Shown in pieces: positions 18,946 to 28,451 of a stretch of 48,134 nucleotides of DNA. The notes below the pieces were generated by a model that was not told the DNA's origin, ran no database searches, and saw nothing but the letters and a program-made list of their open reading frames with translations. Position 1 is the first letter of the stretch; every line of letters starts with the position of its first letter. A program made the position numbers and the translations under genes. The stretch is from Entamoeba invadens IP1. Its lineage: Eukaryota; Evosea; Mastigamoebida; Endamoebidae. The stretch is from positions 442,240 through 490,373 of the forward strand of contig NW_004443767.1 of the NCBI RefSeq assembly GCF_000330505.1. The letters are read 5' to 3'.

Positions 18946-20994
18946 TCAATTACGAGCATAGAGACTTTCAATGACAACTTGATACCTAGTAGATATACTC
19001 GACCTTTTAAGCTTAAGTGCTGCTGTAAGCATTTCGTTCTCTGGTGTCCACTCATCCGAGACCAATGCTATATGTTTGATCTTTTCTTTATTGCTCATCC
19101 CACCTTCGTTCTCCTCCATTATCTTCCGCACGCTTTTTGTCACGTCCATGTCCTTGCAAGCTTTTTCAAAGGTCTTTTGAGTTAATTCCTTGATAATATT
19201 CTTATTTGGCAACACCAAAGCAACTGTGAAGTCATGGAAAGCATCTGCAAAGACACAGATTGTATCTACAACTCGTGACGTGGAATAACAGGACTCAATA
19301 AGTTCCAAAGAGATATACTCGCCACAGGGTTGCTTCACTATATTCTTCTTTCTATCTATAATACATATATGATGGTCTTCAGTGATAAGTGCTATATCAC
19401 CAGTGCACACCCATCCATCTTCTGTAAATCCTTGTTTAGTCTCTTCAGGTCTTTTGAAGTATCCTTTGGACACTGGTGGGCCTCTAATGAGTAATTCTCC
19501 TCTTGGAGGGTGTGATGAAGTCAAGTAATTTAACTCGGGGACGTCTCTCAGTTTTACTTCATAGTCTTGGAACAACAATCCAATAGTGGACGTAGTGCAG
19601 TCCTTTGGTGGCATACAACTTGAAGCACCGCACAATTCAGTCATCCCAAACCCTTGCATCACATCAGTCCAAGGCAGTATTGTCGTGAGAAAAACTTGCA
19701 ATTCAACAGGGAGAGCAGAACCACCAACTACAATAGCCTTCAAACGACTACCAAATAAAGTCGTTTTGAGGGGTTTGAACACGACATGGTCAATCAAACT
19801 TACAAGTGGTTGAAACAAGTACGGCGTTTGTAAGTTGTAGTCAAAGCTCAGTTTCTTCTTCAATGACAGACTTGTAAAGAAGAGCCTTTGTTTCAACTTT
19901 GGTGCTTTCCCTACCGTCTCTAAAACAGCTTTTCGGACTCTATTGAAAACAGTGGGCACACCTATGATCAGAGTTGGCTGGAGAGCGACTATATCAGAGT
20001 CACATTCAATACATCCAACACTTAATAACGTGCGTGGATTGCCATATGCCAGAGTACCTGTATATGACATAATTGCAAACTCAATACACAACTCAAAGAT
20101 GTGTGCTAGAGGTAAATACGCAATGAAGACTTCATCTGAGAAGTTCAATGAATCGAAAAATGGCTTGGCTAACAAGAGAATCTGCTTTTGACCAACTAAA
20201 ACGCCTTTTGGATTCTTTGTTGTACCAGAAGTGTACATGATGAAGGCAACATCTTCACTGGATACACTTGGAGTGTTGACTTCGTCTTCGTCCGATTTGT
20301 TCAACTCTTCAAATGTGAAGCAGTTCTCCGTTGTTGTGTCAACTGAAATGACTTTTATCGTTTGGTCACTTGGAAGGACCTTGCTTAACTTAGTTATAGT
20401 CTCTGAAGAGACGATAAGCCCACAACATTCAGTTTCTTTGAGTGCTATTTTTACAGACTCTTCTCCTAATGTTGCATAAACAGTGACTAAGACTATCCCC
20501 TGTCTTGCACACGCAAGTGCAAAAGCCATCCATTCATATCGAGTCTCACAAAAGATCCCAATTTTGTCACCCTTTTTGAATCCCATTTTCCTCAGGCCCG
20601 ATGATAATCTGCAAATCATGTGATAAAACTCTAATGAAGAAATCCACTTGTATTCACTCATCTTGTATTTAAAGAGCTCTTTGACAACTTCTTTACCATC
20701 GACAATTGATGTGATCTTGTTTACAGATACTTGCTTGATCAACTCTCTGTACCCAATAAATTCGCTCTTGTTTTTGTTTTGAAAACTTTTGACCAAGTCT
20801 GCTATAGTTTCATTACCTTGTGGGGTATAGTCTGTTAGTTTTTCAATACCTTTATATCCTCTCAGGACTCTTGTTTCACCTTCCTTGGCTTCTCCTATCC
20901 ACTCCCCTTGTTTAGCTTTGTCATAGGACTTTGGTCGAAGGATGTAAAGAACTGCACATATGAGAATAACGGTAACGAGAGCGGCTGAGATCAT
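18946..20994 (-). CDS. Long-chain fatty acid-CoA ligase
   Basis: Single exon, 682 residues, the usual size of eukaryotic ACSL enzymes, which activate fatty acids to acyl-CoA with ATP. An N-terminal membrane anchor (residues 2-19, ISAALVTVILICAVLYIL) precedes a typical start WIGEAKEGETRVLRGY. The AMP-binding P-loop MYTSGTTKNPKGV lies near 252-264. Further motifs are QGFGMTELCG, GELLIRGPPVSKGYFKRPEET and DGWVCTGDIA...IIDRKKNIVKQPCGEYISLE, the last being the ACSL 'FACS' signature region. It probably sits on the ER or another internal membrane facing the cytosol. Entamoeba lacks de novo fatty acid synthesis, so such enzymes use scavenged fatty acids. Chain-length preference is not visible. Confidence 0.94.
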   Translation of the reverse strand: MISAALVTVILICAVLYILRPKSYDKAKQGEWIGEAKEGETRVLRGYKGIEKLTDYTPQGNETIADLVKSFQNKNKSEFIGYRELIKQVSVNKITSIVDGKEVVKELFKYKMSEYKWISSLEFYHMICRLSSGLRKMGFKKGDKIGIFCETRYEWMAFALACARQGIVLVTVYATLGEESVKIALKETECCGLIVSSETITKLSKVLPSDQTIKVISVDTTTENCFTFEELNKSDEDEVNTPSVSSEDVAFIMYTSGTTKNPKGVLVGQKQILLLAKPFFDSLNFSDEVFIAYLPLAHIFELCIEFAIMSYTGTLAYGNPRTLLSVGCIECDSDIVALQPTLIIGVPTVFNRVRKAVLETVGKAPKLKQRLFFTSLSLKKKLSFDYNLQTPYLFQPLVSLIDHVVFKPLKTTLFGSRLKAIVVGGSALPVELQVFLTTILPWTDVMQGFGMTELCGASSCMPPKDCTTSTIGLLFQDYEVKLRDVPELNYLTSSHPPRGELLIRGPPVSKGYFKRPEETKQGFTEDGWVCTGDIALITEDHHICIIDRKKNIVKQPCGEYISLELIESCYSTSRVVDTICVFADAFHDFTVALVLPNKNIIKELTQKTFEKACKDMDVTKSVRKIMEENEGGMSNKEKIKHIALVSDEWTPENEMLTAALKLKRSSISTRYQVVIESLYARN

Positions 20995-22316
20995 TTGATT
21001 TTAGTGGAAAGTAGGTTTCTTTTTATTCAGGAAATTACTCGACAATACAGACGATCAAAATCATCAAAAATTTTGGACTTTTTTTGTTTTTTTTTACCTT
21101 TTAATTCAAATAACACTGAATATTTATAGTGGTGGTATCATTTTGAATTGTTTTGCTTTAATTAATGTAATCAAGTAGGAATAGTCAAAACAGTCAATTT
21201 TTTTCGATGAAAAAACGGACCAAAGCGGCTATCTTCTAATAATATTATACAATTCAATTTGATATAGAATAATTTGTAATATAATATATAGTTAGTGTTT
21301 GATACACGTCTAAAAATAGTAAACATCCTTTTGAGTTGTGGCATGGTCCCTTATTTTTGTCTTTGTTCTTTGTTTCCAAAAAAAATAAACTTAAATTGAG
21401 TTACAATTTTTTTGTTTTGATGAATTTCAAAAAATTAGAATTATATAAAATAACATTTTATTAATAATATTAGTATTAAAAATAGTATTAATACGGGTTT
21501 ATTAATATAAACACTTAACTTCATTATTAGTATCATTTTTCAAACACTTTTGTCTTTTTCATTTGTATAAAAAAATAGTTAGTTTTCAATAGTAATTTAA
21601 ATTATATTTGTTGAATTTTTAAACATTTTTTCGCATTTTTTTTACTTGAATAAAACGACAAGAGAGTTGATTACTGAAAAATGTACCATTGAAAAGTTAT
21701 TTAGAAACTAATAAAAATGATGTGTATTTTGTTGTCAAAAACAAAAGAAAAATGAAAATGATCAAATGAATGATTTACACAGCCACTTGTTGTCTGTCAA
21801 AGTCTGTGAATGGCCTGTCTTTACACTTGTTTTTATGTTTTTATTTGTTGCACATCAAATTTACATAAACACTATTTTATCATTCATTTTGACTGTTTAT
21901 TTTAATGTTTTTAGATTTAACAATTTGTTATTAATGATTTTAATAATTTTTTAAATCAAAAAGATAATTATATTTTATATGAATATAACAATTATTGCAA
22001 TACTTTCCAAATTACCAAAATTATTTGTATTTTTTATCAATTTAAAAGTTTTTTTTATTTTCTATAAATTATATAATAATATATTTATTATATTATATTA
22101 TACATAAAATATCAATATCTATTAAAAAAAGCAATAAAACAATTAATAATTAACTGTATTATATTCACAATTATAAAAAAATATTAAGATACGAATTATA
22201 AATTTTTAGTACATACAACGATACAATGAATTTGGTATTCCAAGAAAAACAAAAAACACTTGAATCGAAGGAGACAAGATGCCATCAAGCAAAGCACCGA
22301 CAGACAAACACACAAA
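20995..22316. other. AT-rich spacer (1.3 kb)
   Basis: No gene supported. A 62-codon plus frame at 21766-21954 encodes a Phe/Leu/Ile-rich low-complexity string of the kind that arises by chance in AT-rich DNA. Confidence 0.55.
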
Positions 22317-22862
22317 TCACTTCCCTGTAAAAAACCCCTTCATAAACCTCAAAAACTTATTTTTAGGTGGAGGTTCGGGTTGAACGTGTTGTTGGCGTTG
22401 TTGTGGCTGTTGTTGATACATTTGTTCCTGTTGAATTTGAACGGGCGCCTGTATTGTTTGTGTTGGATCGACATACCTCTCACCCGAAAGGTATCTTGCA
22501 GGCGGCTGTTGTTGGCTTTGATGAGGCTTTGCCTCTTTGACTTCTCCCAATTTCTTTTTCATAACAACATGAAATAAAATTGAAGGATAAAACTCTTCAA
22601 GTTTCACTCGTTCATCTTTCAACGGGACTCTCTTTAGTGGATGAAGAATCTCAACGTCTTTCCTCTTCAAATGGTTCTCTTCTAAAAAGACAAACAAGTC
22701 TTTCACAGTACACGTCACTTCAAAGCGAGATTTGGTAGTCCCACCAGTCGGCATACGAAACGCAACGTTTACCATTTTTCTTTTATCATTTGGATCGATC
22801 TGTGTTAACATCTCTTCCTCTTCGACATTATCTATTTGTTCGTAGTCGTTCTGCTTACTCAT
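22317..22862 (-). CDS. UBX-like domain protein with Gln-rich tail
   Basis: Single exon, 181 residues. Residues about 30-104 show a ubiquitin-like beta-grasp pattern of UBX type: VNVAFRMPTGGTTKSRFEV (strand, 'RxPxG', 'F' strand), a helix TVKDLFVFLEE, the strand DVEILHPLKRVPL and the closing EEFYPSILFHVVMKK. UBX domains bind p97/CDC48 and link it to ubiquitinated substrates, but the usual 'FPR' loop is replaced by HPLKR, so p97 binding is not assured. An acidic N-terminus precedes the domain. A Gln/Pro-rich stretch (about 118-165) follows, and the protein ends in a basic segment KNKFLRFMKGFFTGK that could be an amphipathic membrane or nucleic-acid contact. Domain assignment is by pattern; the CDS itself is solid. 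Confidence 0.75.
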   Translation of the reverse strand: MSKQNDYEQIDNVEEEEMLTQIDPNDKRKMVNVAFRMPTGGTTKSRFEVTCTVKDLFVFLEENHLKRKDVEILHPLKRVPLKDERVKLEEFYPSILFHVVMKKKLGEVKEAKPHQSQQQPPARYLSGERYVDPTQTIQAPVQIQQEQMYQQQPQQRQQHVQPEPPPKNKFLRFMKGFFTGK

Positions 22863-23275
22863 TCACTTTTTTCAATTTTTCAATTTTTCTAGATTTTTTA
22901 TTTTTTTATTGAATTTCATTGTTTCATTTACTATCTCATAATTATCTTAATTTAAATTAATTTGTTTTTTTAAAGATTTTGTTTAATTATAAATTATAAT
23001 ACTAAAATTTATAATAATTGAATAAATCCTTTTTTAATAAAAAAACTTTGTTTCAATTAATTTTATAAACAACAATTCTCTAAAAAGTATATTTTTATTA
23101 TTAGTTCCAATTATACTTATTTATCCAATAAAAAAAATATTTTTTATCTAATCTGTAGAAACAAAAAGTTTTCAAAAAGGAGGTAATAAGTTGTTATTGA
23201 ATTATATTTGTGTATTTTTAAGAAACTTTAGATTGTTCTGTTAAAAGTATTAAAGAAAACGCTAAAAAACAAAGT
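22863..23275. other. AT-rich spacer
   Basis: No gene seen. The part next to the UBX-like start contains a short direct duplication of 'tttttcaa', seen just before the ATG on the minus strand as repeats of ATTGAAAA. Confidence 0.55.
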
Positions 23276-23981
23276 TTAAAACATTGTGCAATTTGTTTTT
23301 TTCTTATCCTTCTTCTTCTTGCCAGCATCGGCTTTATCGTCAGTAGCAACTGGTGCTGCAGCAACTGCGTTCTTTTTGATATCCTTCACAAGGGCCTGGA
23401 AAGTCTCGCTAATATTGATTTTATTCTTTGCAGAGGTTTCGAAGAAAAGAACTTTCCAGTCGTCCGCCAACTTTTGGGCCTCAGAAGTCTGGACCTGTCT
23501 CTCTGACTCCAAATCACACTTATTCCCACAAAGAGCAATAGAAACGTGTTCTGTTGCCATGTCCTTATCCAAAACTCTGTACAATTGCTCTCTGAATCCA
23601 TTAGCCTCAAGGAATGAAGTTGTAGATGTAATGGAATAGACTATAACGTATCCATCACCCGATCTCATATATTGATCTCTCAGTGCAGAGTATTCTTCTT
23701 GACCAGCGGTGTCGAGCTATTTTGTCAATTCCTTGACTTGAAAACGTCCAAGATATATTGGAACAAGTATGAATAACTCAATAATAAATAAAACAAACAA
23801 TATCAAGGGAAACCATCTCCCCATCAACCGAAATAGAAGTTCTGTATGAGTCTTCAATTGTTGGATCATAGATCTGGACAAAGTGGCCAGAAACTAACTG
23901 GACAGTGATAGCGGACTTCCCAACGGCTCCTCCGCCTAACATGACCAATCTGAATGCCGTAGTGTTGTTTGCTGCTGCCAT
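23276..23981 (-). CDS. Ras-family small GTPase (2 exons)
   Basis: Exons 23981-23799 and 23716-23276 give 207 residues. The intron is 82 nt, GTTTGT...TAG, phase 0. The frame is open to a TTG at 23990 but the first ATG is 23981. Motifs: G1 LGGGAVGKS (15-23), effector [10 protein letters not shown] (38-47, identical in kind to Ras/Rap), G3 [17 protein letters not shown] (starting at 63), G4 GNKCDLE, G5 ETSAKN. The C-terminus is Ala/Lys-rich and ends in the CAAX box CTMF, so it should be prenylated. The catalytic Gln is present, and Ala stands at the Gly13 position as in the other Ras gene here. A RasGEF gene starts about 2.7 kb upstream on the same strand and ends 0.9 kb away. The upstream ligands and effectors are not indicated by the sequence. 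Confidence 0.93.
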
Positions 23982-24896
23982 AGTATTCAAGTGATTTGCT
24001 AGTTCTTTTGCCAGTTTTTATTTGGAATTTCCTTTCCTTTCCTTGAATTTCCTATTTTTTGTCCCCAAATGTCCCGTCGTTCCGCCTTTTTTGATCGAGA
24101 TGAGATTCTTCTCAAACTTCACCTTTTTGGTGAAGTCTGGTGTTTGATATTGGTTGCTACCATTTTTCTCAAAACTTTAATCAATAATCGTTCCATGTTT
24201 TATAATATTTTTATTACTCGTATATAATTTCAATCCATTTTTGACGGGTATGTGTTTATAACGGACGTTTTCATTCATTTTTTTATTTTTGTGATATTAT
24301 TATGAAATTTATTATTCGATTCAAAACAAATTGCCCGAAATGATAGTATATTTGGTCCTAATATATAGATGTTTTTTTATCTATTTTAGAAAATAAGTAA
24401 CGTTCTTTGCTTTTTATCTTTTTTTCTAGTTTTTTCCCATGTTTTTAATTGTAATTTGTAATAATTAAACCATAATTTTACTATTTCCAATAATCGTATT
24501 ATTGGAATAGGTCAATTTTTGATTATTAAAGCATTTATTTTTAGAAATCGTTTTTTTGTGTTTTCACCACTTAACTAGTTTTTTTTTACCATATATTTAT
24601 ATAAACTACATTATCATGATTAATAATTTATTTCTTATCATAAAAATAAGAATGTCGAACGTCGAAGAAAAATTGTTGAGAAAATTTATAATGAAACTTC
24701 ACCCGCAAATCATAACCTCAAAATAATCAAAAGAGTAAATTAATCGTTTATAATTTTAAACAACTATAACTATAGTAAATTAATCACATGCAAGGCCAAT
24801 TTAAAGGAAATGTTTTTTAAAAACCGAAAAACATTTTCAACACAAAAATTGTTATTCACATTACTTAGAATAATTGCTACAAGTTCTATAACAAGT
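23982..24896. other. AT-rich spacer between RasGEF and Ras genes
   Basis: No gene seen. The first 150 bp upstream of the Ras start is less AT-rich (5' leader and promoter). Around 24110-24140 there is a small inverted repeat, CTTCACC-tttttGGTGAAG. Confidence 0.55.
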
Positions 24897-26706
24897 TTAC
24901 TCGGGCTGTTCCACGAGCAGCGACGAGTTCAGCAATTGAGAATCATCGAGTGGCATTGTTTGTAAATGCGCGGAGAAAAATTCGCACATTTGTTTATTTT
25001 CTTTGTAATTTCCTCCCGACGCGTAAGTCCCTAACACGTCAATGACTGCTCCTATCCGTGCGTGTGTTGCCAAGTCGATCATATCTCTTGTCTCTTCCTC
25101 GTTTTGTCCATTTCGCTTTCCCTTCTTCATGTCTTGCATTCGATTTATCTGTTGCTCTATCTTTCAGTGCAATTCCAATACGTTATAGTTGAGTGACTTA
25201 CAATAACACTTTAATTAACAAACGGAAGTCTGGAACACAAGGAGGTGGCAAAGTGATTGATGCGTTCTTCTTCGCAATGTTGTTCCTCACAGACTTTAAG
25301 TCGGAGTAGATACCCCACTCTTCTTTTGTTAGTTTCTCCCACGTCTTTGCAAGTCTCCTCACTGCTTGGTGGTCAAATGAATCAACCAACGCGGTCAACG
25401 AATTGATGTTTTTCTTTCTAATGAGTCCAAGTGATAATTTAAAGAGTGTCTGAATACATTTGTACCTGTCTTCCACAGTCTTTTGTCGGACGATTTCATA
25501 CACAAACCAGTGTGTTAATAAGTCGTGCCAAAAGATGTACCCATTGACTTTAGAAGTCACCTTTGTGTCATTATCCAAGTACACATAATAGTCGTGTGGG
25601 TTTAATTTCGTCAAAAAGTCGAATTCGACAAGCGCAAGTTGTTCCGGTATCATATTAAAACATCTCTCATCCATCACGGTGATCACATCAAATAACTCGT
25701 CTTTCTTCTCTTGATCAACAACAAGCCGTTTCTTGAACGTGACAATCCCTTTCGACGTAAACACCTCCTCCAAACATCGTTCTGCCTCGTCCAACGGTTC
25801 TCCCAAGAAACTTTCCTTCTGTGCCTGCTTTCTGCAAAACACAAGAAAGTTTCTTGATAACTCCAACAACGACGAATTAGTAAAGACGTCGTCACGTGTA
25901 GTGAACCACGCAGTGAATACTCTGATACAGTTTGAGCAGTACTTCTCTCGCTGTGGTTTATTGCCATCCAAAGTTTTTAAAAAGGACTCGACGAGTAAGA
26001 AGAGGATCTTCTCTGGTTCAAATTCGTGTGAATAAAAGAGGAGTTGTCTTGTATATTCTTTATTGTATATCAGCGGCAACAAATTAATGACATCAGGGAG
26101 TGTTCTGAGATACATGTCCTTCCCCATAAATTGTATTTGTGTGATATTAAGTAATCGGAATGAATCAAGTTCTTCTCTAAATACAGTGAAATTGAATACC
26201 TTCTCGAGCGTCGTTGTGATCGCGAGAATCTGTTTTAAGACGTCAGAAGGAAGTATGAAGTCAGTTTGTTGAGTGGTCGTGTGAGATAAATCTGTGCGCT
26301 CAGAAGCTGATAAAATCTCAGCGCGTGTATCAGGAGATGCCATTGAAGGACTCATTGGGAGTGAAAGAGGTGGAGCTTGAGGTTGTTGAGGTGATGTAGG
26401 TGAAAGCTCGGGGGTTAAACTCTTTTTGAGTGACTTTGAAGATTTTTTAAAAGAAAAGATTGTGAAACGGCGATGACTTTTGTCGACAGGTTGAGATTGT
26501 GATTGTGAGAGATGCGTGTGCTTGGACCCTTGTTTAGCTTGCTTTTCAAGTAATTTTTGTTGCCTTTTCTCATCTTTCTCTTTCTCTTTGCGTGCTTTTT
26601 CCTCTTCTTTGCGTTGCTTCTCTTCGTCTTTCTTCTGCTTCTTTTGCTCTTTCTTCTCTTTCGATGATAGCTTCTTGTCTAATGAGCCACTCTGCTCGCT
26701 TGACAT
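24897..26706 (-). CDS. RasGEF (CDC25-type) protein (2 exons)
   Basis: Exons 26706-25224 and 25156-24897 give 580 residues. The intron is 67 nt, GTTTGT...TAG, phase 1. Without splicing the frame stops at about 25198. The N-terminus (9-60) is a Lys/Glu charged helix, followed by a Ser/Pro-rich linker. Residues about 155-290 correspond to the RasGEF N-terminal (REM) module (EPEKILFLLVESFLKTL). The CDC25 catalytic part starts near 355 with MIPEQLALVEFDFLTKLNPHDYY and includes WHDLLTHWFVYEIVRQ, the KCIQTLFKLS helix, the SLTALVDSF segment and PPPCVPDF. The second exon adds the final helices. It should load GTP on a Ras/Rap GTPase. Its position 0.9 kb from a Ras gene on the same strand is suggestive but no proof of pairing. 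Confidence 0.87.
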
Positions 26707-27374
26707 TGACTTAATTCCGTCAGTTCAATCATCTCAAACACTTCATTTTGTCAATTTAATAATGATGATTTGGGAAGTTATAATTTTTTTACTAGTAATT
26801 TGGATCGTCAAAAACGATAGAGTACTAAAAGTGCTGTTTTCAATTGATTGCTTCTATCTTTTTGGAAGTTGGTAATAATAATAATTTTACTAATTTATCA
26901 ACTATTAACAAATGGTACTATTGTTAAACGAATTCTATTAAATAAAATCTCACAAGTTTTTTTTTGAGATGATAAACTCATAATACTGGTTTATAAAATT
27001 AATAATATAAAATTTGTTTTATTTAAGAGTTATTCAAAGTGTCAAATAAAGGTTTATTGTCATTCTATTTATAAACAGTCAAAAAAATATCAGTCTATTT
27101 TTTCGTTTAGGTCACTATTTATAAAACACATTTCGATAGTTTATCTGTATTAAAAAAATTAATAATTATTTAATAATTTATTATTTAGAAATTTTATAAA
27201 TATAATACTATAATATATAATAATAAGTAATACATTATATAACTAAGGATTAATAAAATAGTTATTATAATCATTTTATTTTTCAATTTACTATTTATAA
27301 ATTATAATTATGTTAATAAAATATCATTTTTCAAAAGAACTTTAAAACCTCCAATTACAAACATTGACGCAGCG
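26707..27374. other. AT-rich divergent spacer
   Basis: No gene seen. It separates divergent starts of the RasGEF (-) and the VHS/UVSSA-like gene (+). The content is dominated by TAATAAT-type runs. Confidence 0.6.
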
Positions 27375-28286
27375 ATGTCACGCCATGTAAGCATTCCAAT
27401 TAACACCCTCACTGCTGTTAATACTTTAAAATGGTCTGTCGGCCGATTAATCGATATGGTAGATTTGAACATTTCCTCTCGTGATTTTTCAATCGTCCAA
27501 GAGTATTGTAAGGCGGACACCAAATTTTGTCAAGTCGTTTTTGAGTTCTTGATGTCAAAACTTTCGATCACACAAACGCGTTCTTATTTCCAATTAATTT
27601 TTTTTCTTTTCGAAAAAAGCAAGACTATCAAACAACTTGTGGCGCCACGTATTCATGACATTTTTGCACGTGCCATGCAGGTGGATTGCGTGAGACTTTG
27701 GTCAATCACTGCGTTGTCGGATCTTGATGATAAATATGGAGACCTCTTTCCGACAATACGATCTGAAGCGACAAATCGGAAATTTGAGAAGGTCAAGATT
27801 GAGAGTGAACAACACGAACTTTTTGTGAAACAACAAAACGAAAAAGAGTATCAAAATGTTCTGTTAATATACGAAGATTGGATAGAAAAAACAAAGATTT
27901 TGAGTCGAAAATTTGAAAGTGTTTTGGAAAACATAGTTGTCAATTTTTTAAATTCGGAACGAGAGGAGTTGTCACAAGACGAAAAAAATCGAAGTGATGG
28001 ACTTGAAGTGAACGTTTGTTCAACGTCATATGGTGTTTTTCAGAAGTATAAAAATAACTATACGAAACGAGTTGAGATTGAAATGAGAGAGGTGTTGGAA
28101 CGAGCAGATTTATTAAGGGGGATTGTATGGAAAGGCTATGTTGCAGTAGTTCTTGTGCAGTGTGGCATTAATGATATGAGTGAAGAGGAACTTCAGCGAT
28201 ACAAAACAACACATAGCATTATAATCGATATCATAGATAACTTAGACGATATATTGTATAAAGGACGAGAACTTAAATTGATTTGA
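27375..28286 (+). CDS. VHS-like helical protein, possibly UVSSA-like
   Basis: Single exon, 303 residues, starting at the first ATG. The N-terminal 150 residues are helical with the order 'IVQEYCKADTKFCQVVFEFL' / 'TRSYFQLIFFLFEKSKTIKQLV' / 'ALSDLDDKYGDLFPTIRSEAT'. This recalls the VHS-type domain of UV-stimulated scaffold protein A, in which a helix with 'LF.RS..FR.ll' is followed by 'W...YG..YP.LR.a'. UVSSA works with CSB and TFIIH in transcription-coupled repair. The rest (about 150-303) is Lys/Glu-rich, helical and unassigned, and I do not see the C-terminal UVSSA zinc region. A CID/VHS protein with another role is equally possible. Coding status is clear from length and composition. Confidence 0.6.
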   Translation: MSRHVSIPINTLTAVNTLKWSVGRLIDMVDLNISSRDFSIVQEYCKADTKFCQVVFEFLMSKLSITQTRSYFQLIFFLFEKSKTIKQLVAPRIHDIFARAMQVDCVRLWSITALSDLDDKYGDLFPTIRSEATNRKFEKVKIESEQHELFVKQQNEKEYQNVLLIYEDWIEKTKILSRKFESVLENIVVNFLNSEREELSQDEKNRSDGLEVNVCSTSYGVFQKYKNNYTKRVEIEMREVLERADLLRGIVWKGYVAVVLVQCGINDMSEEELQRYKTTHSIIIDIIDNLDDILYKGRELKLI

Positions 28287-28451
28287 ATTGGATTATAATT
28301 ACTTAGTACAAAATAATCGGTTGAATGTTCCCAATGATGAGTAAGAGTCTGAATTAGCATTTAATTATGCATACAGGTACTACACTATGTGATGATACAC
28401 TTGATTTCTGAGGGAAGTTATAATTATAATAACATAACTATAATATTAAAT

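Noticed and set aside
21766..21954. 62-codon plus-strand frame with a membrane-like segment
   Set aside because: Composition is Phe/Leu/Ile/Asn-rich and rises from the A/T spacer; no conserved feature.
23276..26706. Operon of Ras and RasGEF
   Set aside because: A 0.9-kb A/T spacer separates them and Entamoeba genes are transcribed singly; only proximity is reported.
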